64,000 nt of DNA from Bacillota bacterium. Lineage in GTDB: Bacteria > Bacillota > UBA4882 > UBA8346. Location of the stretch: positions 186,001 to 250,000 of the forward strand of contig JARKQY010000024.1 of the NCBI GenBank assembly GCA_029974635.1. The letters are read 5' to 3'. Of the stretch, positions 52,431-61,850 are shown piece by piece. The first letter of the stretch is position 1. Each line of letters begins with the position of its first letter. The position numbers and the translations under genes are program-made. The notes under the pieces are model-generated. The model saw only the letters and a program-made list of their open reading frames with translations, had not been told where the DNA came from and ran no database searches.

Positions 52431-53789
52431 ATGGAACATCTCCATTTTGTAGGAATTGGCGGGGCGCGTTTACGAGGTTTGGCCAAGATATATCTGGATC
52501 GCGGTTTTACAATTTCCGGTTCTGACTTACAAGATTCCAAAGAAACCAGAAATTTGGCGGAGAAAGGTATTCGGGTTTATTTGGGACATGATCCGGCGAA
52601 TATAAATGGAGCAGATACCGTTATCTATACCAATGCTGTAGGAATGGAAAATCCCGAGGTTATTGAAGCGGTTCGAAGAGGGATTCCCATCATGGAAGGA
52701 GCTGAATTGCTTGGAAGGCTAATGACTGAAGTTGGAAAAGGGATTGCGATTGCTGGAACACATGGCAAAACTACGACTTCGGCCATGACTTCCTTGATTT
52801 TAACTGAAGCCGGCCTGGACCCTACGGTTATAATCGGTGGAGAATTAAATGTGTTTCAAGGAAACCATCGTTCCGGTAAATCCTCGGTTTTGGTGGCAGA
52901 AGCGTGTGAATTTAAAAGATCTTTTTTAAAACTCAATCCAACCATAGAGTTAATTACGAATATCGACTGGGATCACCCGGATTGTTTCCCATCATTTAGT
53001 GATGTGATTAAAACCTTTGAGGATTTTGTAGATTTGCTCCCGCCTCAAGGGGTTTTATTTGCTTGGGGCGATGATCCCAATGCATTGAATCTAACCAAAA
53101 GGTTTCAGGGTAAAACTGTCACCTTTGGTTTTAATTCCAAGTTTGACTGGGTTATTGAAGGGATTACGCCCGTTCCGCCCCTTGGCGTCTCGGCGCAATT
53201 GTATTATCACGGCAAAAAACAGGGAGAACTTAACTTAAAAGTACCCGGGCGTCATAACCTACAAAATGCCTTAGGAGCTATTGCCATTGCCTCGGAATTG
53301 GGGGTTCCGCTGTCAAAATCTTTGGCTACTCTGGCGGCGTTTACCGGAGTGCAGCACCGTTTTGAGTTAAAAGGCGAATTTAATGATGCGCTCATCGTAG
53401 ATGATTACGCTCATCATCCGGGCGCAATTCGTAGCACTTTGGCCGCTGCCCGTGAATTCTTCAAAGGGAGGATTTGGTGCGCCTTTCAACCTCACTTATT
53501 CAGCCGGACCAAATATTTACTGGATGAATTCGCAAGGTCGTTTAATGATGCCGATATTCTTGTTTTGGCGGATATATACGCGGCGCGGGAGAAGAATACC
53601 GGTGAGGTTTCAAGTCTTCAATTAAGCAGTGAGGCTCAAAAGCATCACCGCGATGTCCGTTATTTAGGGGATTTTAACCGGATTTACGAGCATTTATCCC
53701 AGAATTTACATTCCGGGGATTTATTGATTACCATGGGAGCCGGTGATATCTGGAAGGTGGGTGAACGGTTGGCTAAACAAGCACATTGA
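52431..53789 (+). CDS. murC: UDP-N-acetylmuramate--L-alanine ligase-like Mur ligase
   Basis: The 452-residue ATP-dependent ligase is of MurC type. The ATP loop is AIAGTHGKTTTSAM. VAEACEFKRSFLKLNP and TNIDWDHPDCFPSF fit clostridial MurC, and VDDYAHHPGAIRSTL is the C-terminal signature. The N-terminal nucleotide motif is GIGGARLRGLA, not the usual GIGGxGMSGLA. It may be the main MurC or a paralogue acting on recycled or modified precursors. ATG 52431 is chosen because HLHFVGIGG should lie at the N-terminus; GGGGAG is 13 bases upstream, so the start is uncertain. Confidence 0.85.
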   Translation: MEHLHFVGIGGARLRGLAKIYLDRGFTISGSDLQDSKETRNLAEKGIRVYLGHDPANINGADTVIYTNAVGMENPEVIEAVRRGIPIMEGAELLGRLMTEVGKGIAIAGTHGKTTTSAMTSLILTEAGLDPTVIIGGELNVFQGNHRSGKSSVLVAEACEFKRSFLKLNPTIELITNIDWDHPDCFPSFSDVIKTFEDFVDLLPPQGVLFAWGDDPNALNLTKRFQGKTVTFGFNSKFDWVIEGITPVPPLGVSAQLYYHGKKQGELNLKVPGRHNLQNALGAIAIASELGVPLSKSLATLAAFTGVQHRFELKGEFNDALIVDDYAHHPGAIRSTLAAAREFFKGRIWCAFQPHLFSRTKYLLDEFARSFNDADILVLADIYAAREKNTGEVSSLQLSSEAQKHHRDVRYLGDFNRIYEHLSQNLHSGDLLITMGAGDIWKVGERLAKQAH

Positions 53790-53808
53790 ACTAAACTGTT
53801 CATAGCAT

Positions 53809-53831
53809 AACGCCCGGTTCCACCGGGCGTT
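53809..53831 (+). terminator. Terminator of the murC-like gene
   Basis: AACGCCCGG and CCGGGCGTT form a perfect 9-base stem around TTCCA. There is no long T run. It lies between convergent genes. Confidence 0.7.
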
Positions 53832-53838
53832 AAAGGGC

Positions 53839-54171
53839 CTAAAGTTGAATTACCAGCATTCCATTTTCAACGGTAAAATCATAGCGGCGATCTTCAACCG
53901 AAATTTGGAACCGGTTTAAAAATTTTTTGGCCACAATCATTTTGGTTGTCTTTCCTTGGATTTTGAAAGAGTCCGAAGTCGGTTCCGGAGTGGGCAGAAT
54001 TCCTACCTTTTTGGTATCGGGATCAAAATACAATTCGATGTGATTTATATTTTGAAGATATTTCTCCACAACTGGTTTATAAAAGGCGAAGCGGCCCTTG
54101 CGGTTTATTCCGATAGTTTTAGAGGATATTCCCTTTTTATTGTTTTCTTTTTGGTATTTTACAAAACCCAC
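53839..54171 (-). CDS. Small protein of unknown function
   Basis: The 110-residue basic protein starts at GTG 54171, seven bases after GGGGGG; earlier in-frame codons run into a Lys-rich stretch without a site. It begins VGFVKYQKENNKKGISSKTI and ends with a strand pair (RYDFTVENGMLVIQL). The strand YLQNINHIELYFDPDTKKVG is followed by a Pro-rich loop. I do not recognise it. It is a single gene. The 350-base gap 54172-54524 beyond it is AT-rich and shows no feature. Confidence 0.55.
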   Translation of the reverse strand: MGFVKYQKENNKKGISSKTIGINRKGRFAFYKPVVEKYLQNINHIELYFDPDTKKVGILPTPEPTSDSFKIQGKTTKMIVAKKFLNRFQISVEDRRYDFTVENGMLVIQL

Positions 54172-54524
54172 TGAAAATCCCCCCTTATACTTTAGGATTT
54201 TTATTCTCGTTTTTTTTTGTAATTCCTGCAGCAATATTTAAAAAGTTTATTTTTTATAAAAATCTAGAACAAACTAGACTATAGTAGTTTAATAAGAAAA
54301 TATCGTAAATACGGAATGAAACAGTTGCCTAATTATAAATTGCTATAGCTTTTGGTACAGGTTTAAATAATTGGTAATAAAAATTTAAGGACATTGTGAC
54401 TTGGTTTTATCTATTGAACCCGCGAAAAGAATGGAAAAATATCTATTGATTTTTTAACCGGTTTTCTATAATTTTATGTTGGATCTCCGGGTAATATGCA
54501 TAAAATTACAAAGGGGAACGAAAA

Positions 54525-55175
54525 TTGACTTTTAAATATTTATTGTGTGATCTTGACAATACCCTTTATTCGGAAGCTTCCGGTATGTTAAACCATATCG
54601 ATGGCCGGATTGACAGTTTTATTGAGCAAAAACTATCTTTGGCCAAAGATGAGATTGCTAAATTGCGAAATGATTATTGGCGAAAATACGGAACGACTTT
54701 ATCCGGCTTAATGATCCATCATCAGATTAAACCGGATGAATATATTCAATTTGCATATGCAATCAATGTTGCCGAATTTCTAAAATCGGATCCTATTCTC
54801 GCCAATATTTTAAATCGTATTGAATTACCAAAAGCGATTTTTAGCAACAGTCCGCGGGAATATATTCAAAAAGTGTTGGAAGTATTGGGACTTGAGAGCT
54901 GTTTTTCGAAAATCTACGATATCCGTTTTTGCCATTATGCCGGTAAGCCCAATTTATCAAGTTATCGAAGTGTTATCGAAGATTTGGGGATAGAGCCGGA
55001 AGAGTGTATTTTAATTGATGACAATTTGGCCAATATACAGGCTGCGGAGAAAATAGGAATAATCCCTGTTTATTTAAACAGGGATCCTCAACATTCAACC
55101 AAATGGGAGATTCATGAGATTTATGATCTGGGCGAAATAGTGCGGGAACTTATCCAAGGTAAAATTTCAGCTTAA
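54525..55175 (+). CDS. HAD-superfamily pyrimidine 5'-nucleotidase type hydrolase
   Basis: The 216-residue phosphatase resembles TIGR01993/SDT1 enzymes. Motif I is YLLCDLDNTLYSEASG (DxD), motif II AIFSNSPREY, and motif III/IV KPNLSSYRSVIED and CILIDDNLANIQAA. It likely hydrolyses UMP/CMP or damaged nucleotides. TTG 54525 follows GGGGAACG. It is convergent with the YpiB-like gene, whose stop is five bases beyond its own. Confidence 0.88.
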   Translation: MTFKYLLCDLDNTLYSEASGMLNHIDGRIDSFIEQKLSLAKDEIAKLRNDYWRKYGTTLSGLMIHHQIKPDEYIQFAYAINVAEFLKSDPILANILNRIELPKAIFSNSPREYIQKVLEVLGLESCFSKIYDIRFCHYAGKPNLSSYRSVIEDLGIEPEECILIDDNLANIQAAEKIGIIPVYLNRDPQHSTKWEIHEIYDLGEIVRELIQGKISA

Positions 55176-55180
55176 ACCGC

Positions 55181-55723
55181 TTAAATCTCCTTCAGCTTTT
55201 TGACTAAACGGCGGAATTTTCGTTTGTTCATTTCATCCAGGGCTTTATCGATCTGGGACATAATTTCCTGGCGTTCAATGTCATGTTTGATAGTTTCACT
55301 CCATAACGACAATTCAAAATCCATCAACATTTGGCGGGCATCATTGGAGTCCAGCAATTTCGGGTTTTCTTCGATAACCGCTTGCAGGGGTTCACAGGAG
55401 TTTCGATCCGGGAAATATAGCGTCAGGTAAATCGGAGACTCTCCCAGCAATTGAAGCCGGTTTAATATGAGAGTCGGGTTGGTAATGGTGCTGTCAAAAG
55501 TTTTTAACAAGAAGGGAGGCATACCAGTTCCTTCAGTGGATATAACTAATAACGGGCGTAAATAAGAACCGTCCAGCACAATATGGACCTTGGCGAGTAA
55601 AGAATCATTTTGGGCAATTAAATGCAGGAGTTGCTTTATCACCTCCGATTCCAGAAGGTAATTTTCGGTGAACCAGTGCAAGAAATTTTTCTTGGCCCAA
55701 TCGCTAATCGTCTTTTTAGTCAT
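55181..55723 (-). CDS. YpiB/UPF0302-like protein
   Basis: The 180-residue soluble protein follows the YpiB layout: KKNFLHWFTENYLLESEVIK at the N-terminus, NDSLLAKVHIVLDGSYLRPLL in the middle, a Pro-rich strand (GTGMPPFLLKTFDSTITNP), and a C-terminal helix (SQIDKALDEMNKRKFRRLVK) in place of IDEALDxxDxExF. Its role in Bacillus is not settled. It is a single gene. Confidence 0.72.
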   Translation of the reverse strand: MTKKTISDWAKKNFLHWFTENYLLESEVIKQLLHLIAQNDSLLAKVHIVLDGSYLRPLLVISTEGTGMPPFLLKTFDSTITNPTLILNRLQLLGESPIYLTLYFPDRNSCEPLQAVIEENPKLLDSNDARQMLMDFELSLWSETIKHDIERQEIMSQIDKALDEMNKRKFRRLVKKLKEI

Positions 55724-55911
55724 GGTAACCTCGCCTCGCCGTCGTAAGATTATGAAGCAAGTTGCTATCGAAAAGCTTAGTTATTCAGACTTGATATTCC
55801 TTACCATATTATTCGGTAGGAAAGGCCAAAATGCTTAAGAGGCAAATATTTACATTTAAAACGAAATATAGTTTTCAATAAATATACCAAAACAACGAAA
55901 GGGTGTTTCAT

Positions 55912-57024
55912 ATGAAGGATCCGCGTCTTGAAAAAATGGCTTACGGGCTTGTTAATTATTCCGTTCATCTAAAGTCGGGAGAAAAAATTTTAATTGAGGT
56001 GATTGATTCCGGAATCCCGCTGGCGCTGGCTATTGTAAAGGAAGTTTTTGCCGTTGGCGGCTTTCCTTTCGTGCTTACCCGGAATAAACAGTTGGAACGG
56101 CAGTTGATGCTTGGCGCATCCCGGGAACAGATGGAAAAAATGGCCGAATATGAAATGGTTCAAATGAAAGAGATGGATGCTTATCTGGGAATCAGAGCCG
56201 CCGATAATGCCAACGAAACAGCGGATGTGGCACCCGGGCAACAACAATCTTATCTGAAATATTATTCCCGCCCTATCACCCAACGCCGGGTTAATCATAC
56301 CAAATGGTGTATTATGCGTTACCCCACCCCTTCCATGGCCCAGTCGGCCAGTATGAGCACCGAAGCGTTTGAAGATTTTTATTTTGATGTCTGTACTTTA
56401 GACTATCAAAAAATGCGGCATGCTATGGAACCGTTGAAAATGTTGCTCGAAAAAACAGATATGGTCCGGTTGACGGGAAAAGATACGGATTTAACCTTTT
56501 CCATCAAAGGATTGCCTGCTATTCCCTGCGCCGGTGAGATGAATATCCCGGATGGCGAGATTTTTACAGCACCGGTGAAAGACTCAGTCAATGGCGTTAT
56601 TACATATAATACGCCGGCCGTTTATCAAGGGGTTACCTATGAAAATGTCAAGCTGCATTTTGAAAACGGTAGAATCATTCAAGCTGAAGGAAACGACCCT
56701 GAAAAATTGAATCATATCTTTGACACTGATGAAGGATCCCGATATATCGGTGAGTTCGCCTTAGGAGTCAACCCCTATATCGTAAAACCTATGAAAGATA
56801 CATTGTTTGATGAAAAAATAAGCGGCAGTATTCATTTTACTCCCGGTAATTCGTATGAAGAATGCAATAACGGGAATAAATCGGCCATCCATTGGGATTT
56901 GGTATTCATTCAACGCCCGGAATTCGGCGGCGGTGAAATCTATTTTGACGGCAGACTGATCCGGAAAGACGGACGATTTGTGCTTAAGGAACTGGAGGCA
57001 TTGAATCCGGAAAATCTTATATAA
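55912..57024 (+). CDS. M29-family aminopeptidase
   Basis: The 370-residue metallo-aminopeptidase (AmpS/PepS/thermophilic aminopeptidase T type) has family motifs IPCAGEMNIPDGEIFTAP (metal Glu residues), VNGVITYN, IGEFALGVNP, ISGSIHFTPGNSYEECNNGN and SAIHWDLVFI. ATG 55912 has AAAGGGTG six bases upstream. It trims N-terminal residues from peptides. It is a single gene with a terminator at 57184. Confidence 0.92.
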   Translation: MKDPRLEKMAYGLVNYSVHLKSGEKILIEVIDSGIPLALAIVKEVFAVGGFPFVLTRNKQLERQLMLGASREQMEKMAEYEMVQMKEMDAYLGIRAADNANETADVAPGQQQSYLKYYSRPITQRRVNHTKWCIMRYPTPSMAQSASMSTEAFEDFYFDVCTLDYQKMRHAMEPLKMLLEKTDMVRLTGKDTDLTFSIKGLPAIPCAGEMNIPDGEIFTAPVKDSVNGVITYNTPAVYQGVTYENVKLHFENGRIIQAEGNDPEKLNHIFDTDEGSRYIGEFALGVNPYIVKPMKDTLFDEKISGSIHFTPGNSYEECNNGNKSAIHWDLVFIQRPEFGGGEIYFDGRLIRKDGRFVLKELEALNPENLI

Positions 57025-57183
57025 TAATTATGCTAATAATTATTAAATACCGGTTCACTATAGTGAAAAAAGGGTGCTTACTTAATGGAGGTCAAAGATT
57101 GGATTCTTATTCATAGTATCGTCAGAATGATCAAAAATCTTAATTATTATTGTTTATTTCTCACTTAAAAAATGTTGTCATAA

Positions 57184-57210
57184 TCAAAAAAACCCGTTTA
57201 GCGGGTTTTT
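57184..57210 (+). terminator. Terminator after the M29 aminopeptidase gene
   Basis: AAAAACCCG and CGGGTTTTT pair around TTTAG. It is the only feature seen in the 370-base gap 57025-57393. Confidence 0.85.
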
Positions 57211-57393
57211 GGTCGGATATCATTTAAATCAAAATTCGGTAACTCATTTCGATAAATTTAAAAACCAATTATATGTAAGACTTACCGATACATGCAATGA
57301 ATCTGATGCGGCCATTTTTCTAAGCGCGATTAGAAATTTAATTGTAATATAACGTCCTTAAAGACGTTGCGAATGAGGTTCAATACGGTTAAA

Positions 57394-58701
57394 CTATTCC
57401 ACGAATGCGTGATATATCGCTTGAACGGTCTTTTCAAAATCATTGGTCTGCACGCCGACGATAATGTTCAACTCGCTAGAGCCCTGGTCGATCATCCTTA
57501 CGTTAATGTTGAATTTGGCCAAAGCGCTGAAAAGCTTGGCGGCAATACCCGGGGTATAGACCATTCCCCGGCCGACGGTTGCAATGAGGGCCATGTGAGG
57601 ATGTGTTTCAAGTGAATCCGGTTTGCATTGCGCGTGGATTTCATCCAATATTTTATCCAATTTGCCATTGAGTTGGGAATCGGAAATTACCACCGACATG
57701 GTATCGATACCCGAAGGAATATGTTCGAATGATATTGCATTGGCTTCCAAAATGGATAATAATTTGCGGCCAAAACCAAGCTCCGCGTTCATCATTGCTT
57801 TTTCAACCGCGATTACCGTAAAGTCTTTTTTTCCCGCAATTCCGGTGATGGTGCCCTGGGGTTCGGCATCATTCACAATAATGGTGCCGGGATGATTCGG
57901 ATCATTGGTGTTTTTGATATTGATGGGGATTCCGGCCTGGCGAACCGGAAAGACCGATTCTTCATGAAGTACGGTTGCCCCCATATATGCTAATTCCCGT
58001 AGTTCCCGGTAAGTTATCTTTTGCATCGGTTTCGGATTTTTGACGACTTTGGGGTCGGCCATCAGGAATCCCGAAACATCAGTCCAATTTTCATACAGAT
58101 CAGCATTAATACTACGAGCAACCAATGAACCCGTAATATCGGATCCGCCCCTGGAGAAAGTTTTAATCTGACCGTTGGGCAGCAGACCATAAAATCCGGG
58201 GATTACTGCTCTTTGGGCCTTTTCCAAGGGGCTTTTAAGATTTTTAAGGGCTTGTTCCATATCGAGAATTCCACGTTCATTGAACAAGACCATCTCTCCA
58301 GGATCTACGAATTGATAGCCAATTAAATTGGCAAGTATTAAACCGTTTAGATATTCACCCCGGCTGGCAACGTAATCCGCCGAAGCTCCGGCGGTGATCT
58401 TCGCTTTAATTTCCTTGAGATAAGGAGTTAAATCCAGGGAAAGGCCGAGTGCGGCAACGATCTCCAGATACCGTTCGCAAATAATATTGAATACTTCATC
58501 AAAGGCTATTGACTGTTGAACATGGGCATGACAAAGATATAGCAAGTCGGTGATCTTATTATCATCCGGAGTCCGCTTCCCGGGTGCGGAGGGGACTACG
58601 AAACAACGGTCCTTGTTTGCGGCAATTATGGACTGGACTTTCCGGAATTGAGCCGCGTTAGCCAGGGATGTGCCGCCAAATTTAGCAACAATAACGCTCA
58701 T
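57394..58701 (-). CDS. Aspartate kinase
   Basis: The 435-residue enzyme performs the first step of the Lys/Thr/Met/diaminopimelate pathway. Motifs are VAKFGGTSLANAAQF, FSRGGSDITGSLVA and VYTPGIAAKLFSAL. Two C-terminal ACT repeats (about 300-435) are the amino-acid-sensing part; VVISDSQLNGKLDK and NVRMIDQGSSELNIIVG belong to them. GGAGGAG precedes ATG 58701. No lysine riboswitch was seen in the 200 bases upstream. Confidence 0.95.
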   Translation of the reverse strand: MSVIVAKFGGTSLANAAQFRKVQSIIAANKDRCFVVPSAPGKRTPDDNKITDLLYLCHAHVQQSIAFDEVFNIICERYLEIVAALGLSLDLTPYLKEIKAKITAGASADYVASRGEYLNGLILANLIGYQFVDPGEMVLFNERGILDMEQALKNLKSPLEKAQRAVIPGFYGLLPNGQIKTFSRGGSDITGSLVARSINADLYENWTDVSGFLMADPKVVKNPKPMQKITYRELRELAYMGATVLHEESVFPVRQAGIPINIKNTNDPNHPGTIIVNDAEPQGTITGIAGKKDFTVIAVEKAMMNAELGFGRKLLSILEANAISFEHIPSGIDTMSVVISDSQLNGKLDKILDEIHAQCKPDSLETHPHMALIATVGRGMVYTPGIAAKLFSALAKFNINVRMIDQGSSELNIIVGVQTNDFEKTVQAIYHAFVE

Positions 58702-58898
58702 TAACCGATCTCCTCCTTGAGGTTTTAGATGGAATCATTTCGCAATAAAACTCATTATAATGATAAGCTCAATGCCGGGAAAAGTCAATTAGAGTTGAAA
58801 AAATGTCCGGAGAAAAACTTATCCTGCCATAATGGCAGGAATTTTAACGTTCCAGGTGGAAAATTATCAATTATCACTTGGTGGTAATATACAACAGC

Positions 58899-59138
58899 TT
58901 AAGTGTTGTTACTTAACTGGATCGACAAGGAAAATTCGGTGCCTGATTTTTGGGCAACGTCATAGACGGCTTTGATGCCTTCCCAGACTTTATTTGGGTC
59001 TTCGCTATAAAGATAGGTGCTCATGTTTCCTACTTCATGCTGAACCCCAGTTCCTTTTATAGCTTGAACCGCTTGGTTGACAATTTCATCAGATTTTATG
59101 GTCTCCAATGGAGCTAATGAAATTTCACAAGTTAACAT
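58899..59138 (-). CDS. Thiamine-binding/MTH1187 family protein
   Basis: The 79-residue ferredoxin-like protein (PF01910) begins LTCEISLAPLETIKSDEIVN and contains GVQHEVGNMSTYLYSEDPNKV and GIKAVYDVAQKSGTEFSLSI. Homologues bind thiamine or related pyrimidines. AAAGGAG precedes ATG 59138. It is a single gene. The direct ligand is not proven for this family branch. Confidence 0.85.
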   Translation of the reverse strand: MLTCEISLAPLETIKSDEIVNQAVQAIKGTGVQHEVGNMSTYLYSEDPNKVWEGIKAVYDVAQKSGTEFSLSIQLSNNT

Positions 59139-59258
59139 GTTTTTCTCCTTTCGGGGCGTTATTTTTTTGGTTCAGTACCTATTCTGCCAGCTTTTCACTG
59201 TAAAATTCCGTGTGGATTTTTGGAAAATTTGGCAAATCAACATCAAGGAGAACCGGCA

Positions 59259-60299
59259 ATGCGCGTGATAACAATCGACGAAATCAAACCCGGAATGAAA
59301 CTGGCCAGGACCGTATACCGCGAAGATGACGGCGGAGTTCTATTGCGCCCGAATATCGAGTTGAAGTCCAATTATGTTGACCGAATCAAAGAGTTAAAGT
59401 ACAGCCATATTTATGTTCTGGATCCCGGTGATTCGGAGGAAAATATTATTTATGATCAAGTTGATGATGAGACCCGTTTTAAAGCAAGAGGCCTGTTAAA
59501 AAAGACGGTCAAAATGTTTGAAAAGGATGAACATGTCAACTTGCGGCAGTTGTCACAAATTGTCGAGGAGATTATTGATCTGATATTCAGTAAATTGGAT
59601 TTTGTCTACAATATTGTTGATATCCGTTCGATTGATAACCATATCTTCGCTCATTCGGTAAATGTATGTGTGATTGCATTGATGATTGGGACCGAAATGG
59701 GATTAAACCGGATGGACTTGTTCAAACTGGGAATCGGCGCTTTGCTGCATGATGTAGGGATACTGTTTTGCTCCCCGCCTACGGTGAAGCAGTTGAATCT
59801 TTTTGATCCCAAGGATTTCGAACATATTAAAAAACATCCTCGGCTTGGCTATGAACTTTTGAAAAAAAAGACCGACTTGAATTTTTTGTCAGCCCACGTG
59901 GCATTACAGCATCATGAACGGGAAGATGGCGACGGTTATCCCAGAGGATTTACCGGAAAGAGGATTCACCGCTTTGCAAAAATCGTAGCCGTTGCCGATG
60001 CCTTTGATTTAATGGTTTATCGCGGCCATTACAAAGGGCTTCCTCCATTTCTAGCGATTCAGGAACTTAGATCCGGTACGCCCCATAAGTACGACCGGGC
60101 GGTGATTGACAGTTTCACCAAAATAATGGCTCCTTATCCGGTTGGGAGTGTATTGGTGTTGAGTAACGGAGAAACTGTAGTGGTTGAATTTGTTTCGCGA
60201 GTGGAGTGCCGGGTTAAGGTACTGCAAGGGGAAAAAACCGGTTCAACTTATAACTTTTATGAAACACCCAAAGTTAAAGTGGTAAAATATCATCTTTGA
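59259..60299 (+). CDS. HD-GYP domain protein, second copy
   Basis: The 346-residue paralogue of 23272-24357 starts RVITIDEIKPGMKLARTVYR and has its HD in GALLHDVGILF. It has GYP motif LQHHEREDGDGYPRG and VADAFDLMVYR. It likely hydrolyses cyclic di-GMP. ATG 59259 follows AAGGAG; an upstream ATG adds 13 non-family residues. Confidence 0.9.
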   Translation: MRVITIDEIKPGMKLARTVYREDDGGVLLRPNIELKSNYVDRIKELKYSHIYVLDPGDSEENIIYDQVDDETRFKARGLLKKTVKMFEKDEHVNLRQLSQIVEEIIDLIFSKLDFVYNIVDIRSIDNHIFAHSVNVCVIALMIGTEMGLNRMDLFKLGIGALLHDVGILFCSPPTVKQLNLFDPKDFEHIKKHPRLGYELLKKKTDLNFLSAHVALQHHEREDGDGYPRGFTGKRIHRFAKIVAVADAFDLMVYRGHYKGLPPFLAIQELRSGTPHKYDRAVIDSFTKIMAPYPVGSVLVLSNGETVVVEFVSRVECRVKVLQGEKTGSTYNFYETPKVKVVKYHL

Positions 60300-60353
60300 T
60301 TAGTTATTGGTATTGGGGCAAGACCAGTATTAGTTATAGATCCGACCTGCTTG

Positions 60354-60383
60354 TCCTGTTAATCCCGTAATCCTGGTCAAGAA
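60354..60383. repeat. Dispersed intergenic repeat, copy 3
   Basis: CCTGTTAATCCCGTAATCC is followed by TGGTCAAGAAT, immediately before the terminator at 60385. It resembles copies at 25059-25091 and 27722-27757. Confidence 0.5.
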
Positions 60384-60384
60384 T

Positions 60385-60455
60385 AACACGATTAGGCTGA
60401 GGCATATATATAAAGTTGTAACCGCTTTATATACTCGACCAATCGTGTTTTTGTT
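60385..60455 (+). terminator. Long-stem terminator after the HD-GYP gene
   Basis: AACACGATT (60385-60393) pairs with AATCGTGTT (60441-60449), and inside ATATAAAG (60408-60415) pairs with CTTTATAT (60425-60432). TTTGTTTTTAA follows. Confidence 0.8.
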
Positions 60456-60535
60456 TTTAATTTGGCTTTTGTTCAGAGACAAATGTTGATGTGAAATACA
60501 ATATTTTAATTTGAAATCAAATGGGTGATGTTGTG

Positions 60536-61546
60536 ATGGGAGAGATAATACCGGGATTGGGTAGAATCAATGATTTGTATCGAAATGATTTCATAGATAT
60601 CGAACAGGCCGGTCAAGGATTATGGCGGGTTGGAACGGAGGGGGTCCGGCGGATTCTCACCCCCATTGACAAAAAAACTGAATTGATTGTTTTTGACAAT
60701 AAAACCTTAATTTATGTTAAATCAGCCATGGGTTACCCGGCTATTTATCAACTGCGGGATGTTTCGTTTCAAGATCCAGCTAGGGCCGTACTCATGGACC
60801 TCGATGGAACCACGGTCCGCAGCGAAGGCTTTTGGATCCGCATCATCCAGTTGACAACCGCCAGGTTACTGGATAACCCGCGGTTTCAGTTGGAAAGCAA
60901 TGATGCCCCGTTTGTTTCGGGGCATTCCGTATCCGAACATTTACAATACTGTATTGCCAAATATTGTCCGGAGAAAACCATTGAAGAGGCCAGAAAAATA
61001 TATTTCGAAGTTACCCGGCGGCAAATGGATGAAGTCGGGAAGGGTAATGTTGACGAAACGTTTTTTGTGCCCAGTCCCGGGTTAAAAGAATTTCTAATGA
61101 CCCTTAAAGCCAATCGGATTAAAATCGGTTTGGTTACCTCCGGGCTATATGAAAAAGCCTGGCCGGAGATTACCGCTGTGTTTAAAAGCATGGGGTTGGG
61201 TAACCCCCTTGATTTTTATGATGCCATCATCACTGCCGGCTTTCGTTTGGGTAAAGGACAGGTTGGGACTTTAGGCGAGTTGACCCCGAAACCGCATCCC
61301 TGGTTGTACGCCGAGACTGCGCGTGTAGGGCTTGGGTTGGATGATCTGCAACGGAATAAGGTAATTGCAATTGAAGATTCCGCGGCTGGTATCATAGCAA
61401 TTCGTCTCGCCGGATTTGCGGGTATTGGTATGAAAGAAGGGAATATTGCCGCCGGAGGATGCCGGCCGTTTATGTATGCCGAGTGCAACAATTTGATGGA
61501 GGCGCTTCCGATAATTTTGGGGGAGGCGGAGTTGGATTCGGTTTAA
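60536..61546 (+). CDS. HAD-superfamily hydrolase with N-terminal extension
   Basis: The 336-residue protein has about 75 residues of unknown domain (GRINDLYRNDFIDIEQAGQG) before the HAD core. Motif I is AVLMDLDGTTVRSEGFW, motif II is GLVTSGLYEKAW, and motif III/IV are KPHPWLYAE and VIAIEDSAAGIIAI, as in beta-phosphoglucomutase-type hydrolases. The cap domain spans about 100-180. ATG 60536 has GGGTGAT six bases upstream; ATG 60521 is also possible. Substrate unknown. Confidence 0.82.
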   Translation: MGEIIPGLGRINDLYRNDFIDIEQAGQGLWRVGTEGVRRILTPIDKKTELIVFDNKTLIYVKSAMGYPAIYQLRDVSFQDPARAVLMDLDGTTVRSEGFWIRIIQLTTARLLDNPRFQLESNDAPFVSGHSVSEHLQYCIAKYCPEKTIEEARKIYFEVTRRQMDEVGKGNVDETFFVPSPGLKEFLMTLKANRIKIGLVTSGLYEKAWPEITAVFKSMGLGNPLDFYDAIITAGFRLGKGQVGTLGELTPKPHPWLYAETARVGLGLDDLQRNKVIAIEDSAAGIIAIRLAGFAGIGMKEGNIAAGGCRPFMYAECNNLMEALPIILGEAELDSV

Positions 61547-61653
61547 TAGACGGTTTTTTAATGAACTCGCCTCTAAGTAATAATGAAGTTAATGCTCTGT
61601 TGTCCACGGTGTCCGACGGCGGGTCACTTTTTGCTCGCCCAAAAATGTAACCT

Positions 61654-61673
61654 CCGTTCGTCATGACGAACGG
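61654..61673. repeat. Perfect 20-bp palindrome in the 61547-62270 gap
   Basis: CCGTTCGTCATGACGAACGG is a perfect palindrome, 108 bases after the HAD stop. There is no T run. It could be a protein-binding site. Confidence 0.7.
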
Positions 61674-61792
61674 CAAATGCGCCGGAACCCACGGATTGCG
61701 GACCTCCCTTTATTCATCCCGGTTTTTAGAGGGTCTTCGCCATCCGTGGCCTTCTGTCTGGTAACTAACTCTTGGCTTCCGATGCCGACTGC

Positions 61793-61850
61793 TTTTTTCA
61801 TCCATGAAAAGACGCATCGTTGACTCCATCCGTGGAGTCAATTGCGGAGT
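61793..61850 (+). terminator. Hairpin pair with T run (possible terminator)
   Basis: TTTTCAT/ATGAAAA forms a small hairpin, then TTGACTCCA/TGGAGTCAA (61820-61841) pairs around TCCG, and TTTTTTT follows a few bases later. It is in the 61547-62011 part of the gap, which also carries a CCATCCGTGG string twice (61740 and 61826). No gene is supported here. Confidence 0.5.

Noticed and set aside
54172..54524. Possible small gene in the AT-rich gap
   Set aside because: No frame with a start, ribosome-binding site and sensible composition.
58702..58898. Lysine riboswitch upstream of aspartate kinase
   Set aside because: The gap of about 200 bases lacks the conserved core and a leader terminator.
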